The position numbers and the translations under genes are program-made. Positions 44,701 through 52,516 of a stretch of DNA of 57,967 nucleotides are shown piece after piece. The notes under the pieces are model-generated. The model was not told the DNA's origin. It worked only from the letters and a program-made list of their open reading frames with translations, and ran no database searches. Location of the stretch: positions 1 to 57,967 of the forward strand of contig CASEHF010000005.1 in the NCBI GenBank assembly GCA_949287685.1. The letters run 5' to 3'. The DNA comes from an uncultured Christensenella sp. Its GTDB lineage: Bacteria; Bacillota; Clostridia; Christensenellales; UBA1242. Every line of letters starts with the position of its first letter. Within the stretch, counting starts at the first letter, position 1.

Positions 44701-46347
44701 CCTGCAATGTTTAAGTTCTCTAGATGGGACCTCGCTAGAAATTACGAAAACAGTAGTTACGACAGTACAAATGGAACATTTACTTGTACAGGCATTGAGG
44801 AAAATATATACCTTACCGCATACTTCGCTTTGGTAAACACAAAAATCACATTCACTGCCGAAGGCGTTGATGAAGAAGGTGGCTGGTACTTGTATGATGG
44901 CGACAATATGGTTGATTCTCAAGGCGAAATTGCTACAAAATCTTACGCTAACGATGTCCGTGTGCAATTAGCTAGCGGGTATAGAAACAATGGCGAGTTT
45001 ACTCACAAGTATAGATTTAGCCACTGGGAAATCAATGGTATGCCTGTATCTAGTGCAAGCGATTATACCTTTAAGGTGACTGGCGAGGAAATGACAGTCA
45101 ACGCTGTGTTTGTGCCAGTTGAGTTGAGTGTTAGCGCTAATGTAGTCCGCATTAATGAGGCGACTGGTATATATGATAACCTTAGCGATGCTGGCGACAT
45201 AAAGGGGCTACTTGCAAATACTTACTATTATGGTGACAAGGTTGCTTTAAGTGTATCCACCAATAAGGGCTATATGTTCCTAGGCTGGTATGTGTGGAAC
45301 GCAAATATGAGCGGTAGCGCGAATGGGAAGTTTATTACGGATGAGTTAACTCTAAGTCTCACAATCACTTCGGATACAAAGGTTTATGCTGCGTTTGAGC
45401 GTGTTAGCAACATCACAGTCCAAATGTCTGATAAGAATGCTGGAAATGTTACGGGCGGTGGCACCTATATTGTAGGTGAAAGCGTGATTTTGTCTGCAAA
45501 ACCTAATTCGGGGTATAGATTCGTTAGTTGGCAAGAGAACGGCAGCGTAGTCAGCACTGAGACAAACTATCGCCTAAATATCACGAGAAATGACCGTACA
45601 TTTATGGCGGTATTCGAGCCAATTTTTAAACTAACTTTGATTTCCAATAATGAGGATTATGGAAAAATAATCGGTAGCACAAACGGAAATTATCAAGACA
45701 ATGTTACATTGAGGGCGGTTAGCGAAAACAATTGCTCTTTCGTAGGTTGGGTGATTAATGATAAAATTGTTAGCACCTCCGAAGTTTTGAACCTAAACCT
45801 AAATGGCAATATCGAAGTTCGTGCTTTGTTTAAGAAAAACTTTGACTGGAACATCCTAATTATTTTGGTAGGTTGTGTAATTTTTGCTGGCATTTTGATT
45901 GCTGGGTCTGCTGCATATATCAAGATGCGTGAGGCAGAGCCTATGCTAGTTCGAGTGCTTTTAAATAGTAAAGATGATAAAGAGGCATTGCAGAAGCCTT
46001 CAAAGCGTGAGCAGTACCGTGATACTATTGAGCCAGTACCCACACGCAAGACTACAAAGGCGAATGTCGCTCCAATCCCTGTTCGTAAGATAACCGTTGC
46101 GCCAATTAACCACAAGGGTGAGTTGGTAGGCAGGACAAAACGCGCCGCTACGGAAAAGCCAACACTAAAGACTGAGGAGACTCCTATTAAACCTACGGAG
46201 AAAGAGGAAAAGAGTGAAAAGATAGAGAAGCCAAAGACCACCACGGCTACAAAGTCTAATTCAGCTCAAAACTCTAAACCAAAGGCTAGTACGAGTAAGA
46301 AATCGGGCGCCAATCACAAGGGTAAGAAGTCTAAAAAGAAAAAATAA
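41788..46347 (+). CDS. Giant membrane-anchored protein with InlB-like repeats and basic cytoplasmic tail
   Basis: 1,519 residues. An N-terminal hydrophobic signal (~15-35), then a GLUG-like region (~130-370: 'YAGLFGNVSYL', 'VGGLAGALYYGAVIYNCY'). Then at least nine divergent InlB-type B repeats, recognisable by a central 'F/Y-x-W' strand ('YQFISWVIQFG', 'YRFSHWEINGM', 'YMFLGWYVWN', 'YRFVSWQENGS', 'CSFVGWVINDK'). A membrane helix at ~1355-1378 is followed by ~140 cytoplasmic residues, Lys/Thr/Pro-rich, ending KKSKKKK. No LPxTG. GGAGG precedes the ATG at 41788. InlB-type repeats are used in adhesion. Confidence 0.85.
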   Translation: MNSNKFFKLNFKMVIQTAILLVLGAVIAAVMLAPNIATNRNYVSAAEGEVVPASSLDGFVPTALGSGEYFETFVDSNVEPNVTYYLISDADDLRTLAYFVNTTFTEEQATELELQKKYSRASYRMTNHIDLSKWTKWEPIGTALNPFYGSFDGQGHSVYGLTIIDDIESPTTDTYAGLFGNVSYLKDADVEYRPVIQRLGLKDTIIKTNREYVGAIAAVAYGVNPMVYGADAIINPTFKTMQVKEEIGDSEEVTRAYSNAQAALVIQDCYNVGYIEGGNYVGGLAGALYYGAVIYNCYNAPSTTNAYNADYDVYSSNPNANIGGIAGAADFTTMAIIYNCISTVSVSKQDATSSSSNIGYIIGSKSNLAGSTQYNYNVFYSRDITYVGDYGTGLNLAFLTATPDAFLVPRKFSITGYNPDMWASDTDTIWAQQQNINNGIPVLYNVPQLVKFDFVAQDVDGNELVASEATSEAVKAADLVAYDGAILFEQGTDFIVKSTAVMDYKYEFSEWKEYYTANSIEPAEYEDYIENSNISSTKLFVYHDASVIAVFDFKTYKLSLNADPSDKIDVNKTTIAIKDGTSYSYQAAQNGVEVKYDEEVTITGVAATGYEITKWTTMYPEAITGTGANITLSIQAYVDAYMGDAENNSSSAIPEGLNLLAAIQSKVYEFSMNEIEPSIGSIQATTVNGTLEATDSVEYGTQIALNATVADPNYQFISWVIQFGDGSSIKSELRDYSFTVQDQGNITITANFDKKKFYVNIAAVAGGSAAITSATISPTTENKFYYDETIEILATASTGYKLTGLNVYKGSDLVDFDSISSDEMTFDLESGILVIKSLSQDLRIVPVFTVQSFNLTVEVTPSEGATVTHNGESIVGTNSFVYNTDVALNVFVAEGYELVSITADDGSVYENGNFVKVLKDTKVTITLQKKKFVVNVTIKYESNSTYSIDSSCIEGVGQYTYGDEVEISFDIPAMFKFSRWDLARNYENSSYDSTNGTFTCTGIEENIYLTAYFALVNTKITFTAEGVDEEGGWYLYDGDNMVDSQGEIATKSYANDVRVQLASGYRNNGEFTHKYRFSHWEINGMPVSSASDYTFKVTGEEMTVNAVFVPVELSVSANVVRINEATGIYDNLSDAGDIKGLLANTYYYGDKVALSVSTNKGYMFLGWYVWNANMSGSANGKFITDELTLSLTITSDTKVYAAFERVSNITVQMSDKNAGNVTGGGTYIVGESVILSAKPNSGYRFVSWQENGSVVSTETNYRLNITRNDRTFMAVFEPIFKLTLISNNEDYGKIIGSTNGNYQDNVTLRAVSENNCSFVGWVINDKIVSTSEVLNLNLNGNIEVRALFKKNFDWNILIILVGCVIFAGILIAGSAAYIKMREAEPMLVRVLLNSKDDKEALQKPSKREQYRDTIEPVPTRKTTKANVAPIPVRKITVAPINHKGELVGRTKRAATEKPTLKTEETPIKPTEKEEKSEKIEKPKTTTATKSNSAQNSKPKASTSKKSGANHKGKKSKKKK

Positions 46348-46350
46348 TAC

Positions 46351-46376
46351 AAAAGACTGCTAAATAGCAGTCTTTT
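46351..46376 (+). terminator. Terminator of the giant-protein operon
   Basis: AAAAGACTGCTA (46351-46362) / TAGCAGTCTTTT (46365-46376), two-base loop, T5 tail. Confidence 0.92.
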
Positions 46377-46379
46377 TGT

Positions 46380-46408
46380 TTGATAAATATTTAAAAAAAC
46401 TATATAAT
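46380..46408 (+). promoter_or_regulatory. Promoter of rpiB
   Basis: TTGATA (46380-46385), 17-nt spacer, TATAAT (46403-46408), directly behind the preceding terminator. Confidence 0.8.
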
Positions 46409-46428
46409 TAAATAAAAAAGGTGAAATT

Positions 46429-46854
46429 ATGTTGTATCTTGCTAATGACCATGCGGGTTTTACGCTAAAGGAAGAATTGATAAAATATTTAAAAAAGCAT
46501 AATGTCGAGTATGATGACTTGGGTGCTTATTCCATAGAGCGCACAAATTTTCCGCAGTATGCTAAACTATTAACGGAAAAGGTGGCAGAGAACCCCGAAA
46601 ATCGCGGAGTACTAATCTGTGGTACGGGAATAGGTATGAGTATTGCCGCAAATCGTAACCCTAAAATACGGGCAGCGTTGTGCAAAAATGTAAAGACAGC
46701 ACGCCTCGCTAGACAGCATAATGATGCGAATGTGCTGGTTTTGGCGGGGAGGGGTACCTGTAAATATAATGCTAAAAGAATGCTAGCCGCTTTTCTGTCT
46801 ACCGCTACCTTAGGTGGAATATATGCAGAACGAATGCGAGAAATCGACAATTAA
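46429..46854 (+). CDS. rpiB: Ribose-5-phosphate isomerase B
   Basis: 141 residues, RpiB/LacAB family. 'YLANDHAGFTLKEEL' at the start, the catalytic Cys loop 'GVLICGTGIGMSIAANR', and 'DANVLVLAGRGT' with an Arg-rich C-terminus. It interconverts ribose-5-phosphate and ribulose-5-phosphate in the pentose phosphate pathway, alongside rpe at 27202. RpiB and LacAB proteins are hard to separate by sequence, so another sugar phosphate is possible. AAGGTG precedes the ATG. It stands alone, flanked by two terminators. Confidence 0.92.
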   Translation: MLYLANDHAGFTLKEELIKYLKKHNVEYDDLGAYSIERTNFPQYAKLLTEKVAENPENRGVLICGTGIGMSIAANRNPKIRAALCKNVKTARLARQHNDANVLVLAGRGTCKYNAKRMLAAFLSTATLGGIYAERMREIDN

Positions 46855-46860
46855 AACCAA

Positions 46861-46888
46861 AAAACTTGGCAACCTGCCAAGTTTTTTT
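46861..46888 (+). terminator. Terminator of rpiB
   Basis: AAAACTTGGCA (46861-46871) / TGCCAAGTTTT (46875-46885), three-base loop, T-tract to 46888. Confidence 0.92.
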
Positions 46889-46938
46889 GTAATTTTTAGG
46901 CGCGATGTAAATATATTTATAGAAAAGGGGTGAGCGTT

Positions 46939-47616
46939 ATGAAATTTCGTTATCTTTTCAGTATTTTACCAGTTTGCTTTGCTTTTATGTTTGCAGGATG
47001 TGGCGTGACTGCCGAGGATTTAATGAAAAACTACCTTGCCGAGTGCCAAAATAACTATTTCGTAGGCACTACACAAAATTTCAAGGTTTCTTTGTGGAGT
47101 GGTACAAGGGAGGACCCGTATGAGCCAAATGGCGAATTAGGCGAACTCGTGGATTTTTGTATTATTAGTGTTGTGCCTGTAGGTGATGTTAGTACTTTCG
47201 GACTAAATTATACCGTAGAGGTGAATGATAAAACCTATAATGGTGAGTTTGAAAAAAGTCCGTTTGATAATAGTTTTGCTGCTGATATAGGGGTAAGGGT
47301 CGAGGATACAGACTCAATTTATGCCTACATCATTGTAGATGGTGTTTCCGAAGTGGGGAAATTAGAATGCATTTCGACTAATTTTAAGATAAAGAATACC
47401 GATGCATTGAGTATAGTTGTTGATAACTTCAGCGAAAATATCATTTCACTATCTAATGGCGGAGAAAGTCCGGTAGAGGGGTACTGTAAAATTATTAGCA
47501 CGGACAAGAATTTGGGGATATACTTCTGGTATGTGAGGCTTGTAAATGCCGAGGGTAAGGACATAACTGTCGTTATTGACCCCAGTAGTGGTGAAATTAT
47601 GGCGAAAAAGTTGTAA
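46939..47616 (+). CDS. Hypothetical lipoprotein
   Basis: 225 residues, not recognised. The signal peptide ends with the lipobox 'FAGC' (Cys near residue 23), so the protein should be lipid-anchored outside the cell. The mature part is beta-rich with acidic patches. The ATG at 46939 is preferred to GTG at 46930 because AAAGGGGTG (46924-46932) overlaps the latter. It lies between rpiB and the Cys-rich micro-protein, within the surface region. Confidence 0.78.
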   Translation: MKFRYLFSILPVCFAFMFAGCGVTAEDLMKNYLAECQNNYFVGTTQNFKVSLWSGTREDPYEPNGELGELVDFCIISVVPVGDVSTFGLNYTVEVNDKTYNGEFEKSPFDNSFAADIGVRVEDTDSIYAYIIVDGVSEVGKLECISTNFKIKNTDALSIVVDNFSENIISLSNGGESPVEGYCKIISTDKNLGIYFWYVRLVNAEGKDITVVIDPSSGEIMAKKL

Positions 47617-47748
47617 CATTTTTTAACACGATTTTATATAATGACAATGTAGAGATAAATCTTTGAGAAGCACAAAGGATATAGAGTACGAAAGAATTAT
47701 ACATAATGATAAAATTCCTAAAAAACAATAGATTTGGAGGTCCAAAAG

Positions 47749-47961
47749 ATGTTTAGCAAACTATTCGGCAACGGCTGCGGCTGTTCCGGAAAAAACTCTA
47801 GTTGCGATGTCCTTACATGGTTAGTAATACTGTATGTGTTAATGAATTGCGGTATCTTTAACTGCGGTTTAGACTGGTGTACTATTCTAATTTTGCTACT
47901 ATTTTTCTGCTGCTGCTTTAAAAAAGATGGCTGCGGATGTAACAACTACGGCTGCAACTAA
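47749..47961 (+). CDS. Cys-rich membrane micro-protein
   Basis: 70 residues with 12 cysteines: GCGC near the N-terminus, two hydrophobic stretches ('VLTWLVILYVLMNC' and 'CTILILLLFFCCCF'), and 'KKDGCGCNNYGCN' at the end. Two short membrane segments with cysteine-rich faces on both sides suggest a thiol- or metal-binding membrane peptide, or a spore-coat peptide; small CG-rich peptides of this type occur in spore-formers. GGAGG (47736-47740) precedes the ATG at 47749, and a strong terminator follows. Function not known. Confidence 0.75.
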   Translation: MFSKLFGNGCGCSGKNSSCDVLTWLVILYVLMNCGIFNCGLDWCTILILLLFFCCCFKKDGCGCNNYGCN

Positions 47962-47982
47962 TTTAATTAACTTCACCCCAGT

Positions 47983-48006
47983 TTGGGGTGATTTTTGTTT
48001 TATCAA
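47983..48006 (+). terminator. Terminator of the Cys-rich gene
   Basis: TCACCCCA (47983-47990) / TGGGGTGA (47994-48001), loop GTT, T5 tail. The remaining ~280 nt to the next gene are AT-rich and hold only the next promoter. Confidence 0.92.
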
Positions 48007-48226
48007 AATTTAGTAAGTTTAGGTTTCGATTTAAGTTTTAGACTTATATTAGACATTGTGGTATGATAAAAACTTAATTTAATCTAGGGGCAAATCGTTA
48101 CTTTTTGCGGCATTCGACAAAATAAGTCCAAAAGTTACAGAATAAAAGAAATCAACTATCTTAAACTAGAATTGTAAAAAAAGCGATTTTTTTGGTAAAA
48201 TGTTTATAAAATTAGCGCGTAATTTG

Positions 48227-48255
48227 TTGACAAAACTTCGGTAATGTTATACAAT
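48227..48255 (+). promoter_or_regulatory. Promoter of the 1,128-residue surface protein
   Basis: TTGACA (48227-48232), 17-nt spacer, TACAAT (48250-48255). Confidence 0.8.
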
Positions 48256-48288
48256 TGCAATGTTACTAATTAAACAAGGAGACCTTAA

Positions 48289-51200
48289 ATGAAAACGAAA
48301 TTATTAGGCAAGATTACTTTATTAGCATTCGTGCTGATGGTGACTCTGTCATTCGGTTCAATCAGTCCTATGTTAGCCACCGTTAGCGCAGAGACTACAA
48401 TTTCTAGCGCAGGTGCTACAGGATATATTATTGAATTGACAGATTATCAGTCAAGTTATGACTTGGAGGATACCGAGAGTTTTAACGGAATTATGGGGTA
48501 CAAGCTTCCTACTCCTAAATTAAAAAATTGGCATTCTTCAACTACAGAAGATGTAGCAATTACAGAGACTAACTTTGATGTTACTGTTACTAATTCTTCT
48601 GGTAGAGAAGTTGCAGTAGCCGAGGATAATGGTACTCGCTTTATTCAAGTGGGTAAATCTGACCGCTATACCGTGACTTACACAGCGACAAACGAAAGCG
48701 GAGTAGTTACTGCTACCCGTAATGTTACTATCGACATCACTGCACAAGATGCCGAGTTTGAGTTTGACTCAAATAGTGCTCAAATTCTGCCCACAGTTGT
48801 AGAGGCAGGGGACAACATTGTTTTCCCTTGGCCAAAGGTAAAGACAGGCGATGGTGATGATGACTATGTTACCGAGCCGAACATTGTGATTACTCTTGAG
48901 GGCCCTACAAAGGCAAACGAAGGTGCAACAAGTGCTGTTACGCAGCGTGAGTTGGGTAACCAGGTAATTAACAATGTCAACCACAAGACCTACAAGATTA
49001 CTGAAAACGACACTGGTACATTTACCGTAACCTACACTTATAACAATAGTGGTACAGACATTGTTAAAAAGTTTACCTTCAATGTAGTGTCTACTGCACC
49101 CGAGGTTAAGCTTGCGTACAGTGGTTGGTCAAGTTCAATTGAGAATTTGACTTTATCCGTAGGTCAAGAGGCTGTTTTGCCAACACCTACAGTAATTAAC
49201 ACCGCACAAAACAATGTTACTGTTAGCAATGTTTACACCGAAGTATCAATTGTAAACACCACAACTAACGAAACTTACCCAACCATTACTGACTTTAGAT
49301 TTACACCAGATGAGGATGGTGACTACCGTATCACTTATGTGACAAAAGACTTTACTGGTGCTACAGTTTCGTACACCACTTTAAAGAACCATGTTAAAAA
49401 GACTGGTGATTCTATTACTATTAAGGTTGTAGATGACTATTCTAGCAAGGTAACAGTTTCAGATGGTAACACAACTATTGATGCTAGTATGTCTGACATC
49501 GATGCAGTTGAGAATGCCGACTACGCTATTCCTACCAATGTTTATCTCGTTAAAGGTGAGGCTACTGTTACTTTCCCAGCAATTTACGCTACAGCGGGTT
49601 GGGGTGATTACGACAATCTTCACTTAACTCGCCAAATTTACAAGAGAAATTCTTCTCAACAAGTTTTGGAATTACAGCAAAAGCCTAATAGTTCGGAGAC
49701 TTACAAGCCATATGAGGCTGCTCCATACAAGTTCACATCAGAGGGTGAATACTCAATTCGTTACATTGCATACTATGTAGATGATGAGGGTAAAGAGATT
49801 ACTGGTACTACTAGACAGTTAAGCTTTAGTTTCACCGTTCACGATGTTGATGTAGAGCCAACAGTTGATTTGACTGTTACTGCACCTAATGTGACCAAGG
49901 CTGCTAGAAAGGGCAGTACTATTACATTCAGTGCTCCTACTGCTACTTCGTTAATTTCTGGCACAAACGAAGTTGCTGATGCAAACATTAAACTCGAAGT
50001 TGTATACAAGTTTAACTTTAGTGGTGGTACTTCTACAGAGTACACTGCTGAATTAAATGATGACAATGTTTACGAGATTAATATTGATATGCCAAATGGA
50101 ATGGAGGAGAGCCAGTGGGATACAGTAACCTCTCTTGAGATTACTTTCCGCGCTACTGATGACTTCCACGATGGCGTGCCTACCGAAGTTACTAGAACGG
50201 TAAATATCGTTGACTTCGCAGGAGACAACACCGCTCCACAACTCACAGAGTTTGATGCTAGTGTTGATACTAGCGAGGCTGGTGTTTTGACACTTCCTAA
50301 AGTTACCTTTACTGACAACTCTAGTATTAGCCTAGTTGCATATGTACTAAAGGGCAACAGTGTAATGAAGGTTATCAACGCAAGCACAGGCACTACCGCA
50401 ACTATTCAAGGGGCTACCTATACTCCTACCGAGGAGGGTACCTTTACAATAACATATGTTGCAACTGACCAAAACAACAATATTAGTACTATTAGTGTAA
50501 ACTACACTGTAGATTTCCACAATGGTTACTCTGTGTCAATCGACAACATTAGTGCACAACAATATGGTACTGTTATTAACCTTCTTGACTATGTAAATGT
50601 TACTGACCACGGCGAAGCTATTGATATGGCTGATATGACTGTGAGAGTAGTTCAAGATGAAGTTAACCAGGACTACCTTGATAATGGCACCAATGTACCA
50701 AACAATACCTTGATTATCTATGTATCGGGCGACTTTAGTTTCCCTAGCGCTGACCGTATCGATGGTGAGATTGTGACCCTTGAGGGTGACATCACTGTTA
50801 GAGCATGGGCAAAGGATGCTGAGGGCGTATGTGACTACACACAAAATGGTTCATCTGCGATTACATTCTCTACTTCTGACTCTACAAACCCTACATTCAC
50901 AATTGAGGATGAGTCATTAGATGGTAGCAACTACGAATTTACCGACAGTACCGCTGATAACGAAATCGAGCTTCCTTGGTTCGACCGTGTGATTGACAAT
51001 GAAAGTGGTATTAACCCAGACTCAATGAAAATCGAGCTATACTACCAAGACACTCCTGATGACATTATTCACACATTCACCAGTGCTAATATTGACAGTT
51101 TGAAGTTTACACCAAATAGACAGGGTAAGATTAATGCTGTATACTCGGTGAGCGACATTATTGGTAACACTTACAGCCGTACTTTTGTATTGAATATTGG

Positions 51201-51675
51201 TGATGTTACTCCTCCTGAAATCGTGCTAAACGATGCAGTGACTGCTGATGACTTTGTTGGTGGTAAGTTGACTATTGATTTGAGTAAAATTGATATCGAC
51301 AATGATTCTGCGCTTGACCCATTAGAGGACATTACTATTACAATTACTCGTGATGGCACCGATGTTGAATTCTCGCGCGACTCAGAGAATCGTAACATTA
51401 TTGAGATTACAATGGACACCGCTGGTACCTATGTGGTGACATTTGATACCGAGGATGCTGCTGGCAATGCTGCACAAACCATTACAAAGACCTTTAACAT
51501 TTCCGCTGGGACAACCGCACCAGTGAACTCATCGACAATTTGGGGTACAGTATTGATTATTGTAGCACTAATCGTGCTTGGATTAGTAATATTCTTCTTT
51601 GTAAAACCATCAAAGTCAAAGATTACCGCTCCAAAGACAACAGTAAAGAAAGATGATGACAAGAAAAACAAGTAA
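48289..51675 (+). CDS. Large Ig-like-repeat surface protein with C-terminal membrane anchor
   Basis: 1,128 residues. Signal peptide ~1-35 ending near 'ATVSAE'. The extracellular part is a string of ~80-100-residue beta modules that resemble bacterial Ig-like or cadherin-like repeats, each tending to end with a 'GxYTVTYxAxD' strand ('DRYTVTYTATNESG', 'GTFTVTYTYN', 'GDYRITYVTKD', 'GEYSIRYIAYYVD', 'GTFTITYVATDQNN', 'GTYVVTFDTED'). A membrane helix at ~1085-1106 precedes a 22-residue Lys-rich tail. No LPxTG. AAGGAG precedes the ATG. It lies in the same direction as the giant-protein operon but under its own promoter. Confidence 0.85.
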   Translation: MKTKLLGKITLLAFVLMVTLSFGSISPMLATVSAETTISSAGATGYIIELTDYQSSYDLEDTESFNGIMGYKLPTPKLKNWHSSTTEDVAITETNFDVTVTNSSGREVAVAEDNGTRFIQVGKSDRYTVTYTATNESGVVTATRNVTIDITAQDAEFEFDSNSAQILPTVVEAGDNIVFPWPKVKTGDGDDDYVTEPNIVITLEGPTKANEGATSAVTQRELGNQVINNVNHKTYKITENDTGTFTVTYTYNNSGTDIVKKFTFNVVSTAPEVKLAYSGWSSSIENLTLSVGQEAVLPTPTVINTAQNNVTVSNVYTEVSIVNTTTNETYPTITDFRFTPDEDGDYRITYVTKDFTGATVSYTTLKNHVKKTGDSITIKVVDDYSSKVTVSDGNTTIDASMSDIDAVENADYAIPTNVYLVKGEATVTFPAIYATAGWGDYDNLHLTRQIYKRNSSQQVLELQQKPNSSETYKPYEAAPYKFTSEGEYSIRYIAYYVDDEGKEITGTTRQLSFSFTVHDVDVEPTVDLTVTAPNVTKAARKGSTITFSAPTATSLISGTNEVADANIKLEVVYKFNFSGGTSTEYTAELNDDNVYEINIDMPNGMEESQWDTVTSLEITFRATDDFHDGVPTEVTRTVNIVDFAGDNTAPQLTEFDASVDTSEAGVLTLPKVTFTDNSSISLVAYVLKGNSVMKVINASTGTTATIQGATYTPTEEGTFTITYVATDQNNNISTISVNYTVDFHNGYSVSIDNISAQQYGTVINLLDYVNVTDHGEAIDMADMTVRVVQDEVNQDYLDNGTNVPNNTLIIYVSGDFSFPSADRIDGEIVTLEGDITVRAWAKDAEGVCDYTQNGSSAITFSTSDSTNPTFTIEDESLDGSNYEFTDSTADNEIELPWFDRVIDNESGINPDSMKIELYYQDTPDDIIHTFTSANIDSLKFTPNRQGKINAVYSVSDIIGNTYSRTFVLNIGDVTPPEIVLNDAVTADDFVGGKLTIDLSKIDIDNDSALDPLEDITITITRDGTDVEFSRDSENRNIIEITMDTAGTYVVTFDTEDAAGNAAQTITKTFNISAGTTAPVNSSTIWGTVLIIVALIVLGLVIFFFVKPSKSKITAPKTTVKKDDDKKNK

Positions 51676-51685
51676 TACTTGATTA

Positions 51686-51713
51686 AAAGAGTGAGCGAAT
51701 GCTTGCTCTTTTT
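51686..51713 (+). terminator. Terminator of the Ig-like surface gene
   Basis: AAAGAGTGAGC pairs with GCTTGCTCTTT across a GAAT loop, with two G-T pairs, then T5. Confidence 0.85.
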
Positions 51714-51748
51714 ATGATTGTGGAATCTTGTAAATAATGGAGGACTAT

Positions 51749-52396
51749 ATGAAAAAATTTAGAGCCCATCCAAGTGGGGTTGCTATACTTGCAGATTATA
51801 TTGAGCGATACGAAAAAATGAAATTAGATACTTTGAACGAAGTAAAGTCGCATTTTGATAAAATTAAGGATGAAATTTGCCTTGAACCAGGGAAAATGAC
51901 AGAGCACGAAAAGTCATTGATTATTAACGAGTTAAAACAAAAGTTTTGCACTCATTACGAGCGTGAGGATACCTTGGCTGAAGTTTTGCACCAAAATTGC
52001 TTTTCAAACTATTGTACCTTGCGAGGTGACTTATTTTTCGATTTAGAAAAATTCATTAGAGATGCAGGTGAACGCGAAGCAATTTATTCAGCATTTCAAA
52101 AGTATGTAGTAGGTGATAATTTTGATGCTGAAATCGAGATTACTGAGTCAGGAGCTGATTTGAAATTGATTTCGATGCGTTCTTATCAACAACCAAAGGC
52201 AAAAAACGATTATAAAAAAATGCCCATAAGGTCAAAGGTAAATAACTTATTTATAATTCCTGTTCCAGAAGTTTTGATTGATAAGGCTATTAATTATCAA
52301 GTTGAGGTTTTAAAGAGCAAGGCAAAAATATTAGCCATTAAAAAACCAACCATAAAATTAACAAACAATAAACAAAATTTTGAACTAAATCGCTAA
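51749..52396 (+). CDS. Hypothetical cytoplasmic protein
   Basis: 215 residues, not recognised. No signal peptide or membrane segment. Mostly helical, with repeated Lys/Glu stretches ('KKFRAHPSGVAILADYIERY' at the start) and a basic C-terminus ('AIKKPTIKLTNNKQN'). GGAGG (51739-51743) fixes the ATG at 51749. It stands between the Ig-like surface gene and uvrB with a terminator on each side. Its AT-rich base use resembles the MORN and 28711 genes. Confidence 0.72.
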   Translation: MKKFRAHPSGVAILADYIERYEKMKLDTLNEVKSHFDKIKDEICLEPGKMTEHEKSLIINELKQKFCTHYEREDTLAEVLHQNCFSNYCTLRGDLFFDLEKFIRDAGEREAIYSAFQKYVVGDNFDAEIEITESGADLKLISMRSYQQPKAKNDYKKMPIRSKVNNLFIIPVPEVLIDKAINYQVEVLKSKAKILAIKKPTIKLTNNKQNFELNR

Positions 52397-52401
52397 CATA
52401 C

Positions 52402-52428
52402 AAAACTCCGTAATTATGCGGGGTTTTT
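52402..52428 (+). terminator. Terminator upstream of uvrB
   Basis: AAAACTCCG (52402-52410) / CGGGGTTTT (52419-52427), 8-nt loop, one T-G pair, T tail. Confidence 0.85.
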
Positions 52429-52455
52429 GTATTCAATTTACTAGATTTAGATGTA

Positions 52456-52484
52456 TTGCAAATATTTTTATTATGTGCTATAAT
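52456..52484 (+). promoter_or_regulatory. Promoter of uvrB-uvrA
   Basis: TTGCAA (52456-52461), 17-nt spacer, TATAAT (52479-52484). No LexA/DinR-like box was seen nearby. Confidence 0.75.
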
Positions 52485-52516
52485 TATTATTAATCATTTC
52501 GGGGTAAAATAGGATT

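Noticed and set aside
45693..46244. A 183-codon minus-strand frame rich in Phe and Ser
   Set aside because: Antisense shadow of the Lys/Thr-rich tail of the InlB-repeat protein.
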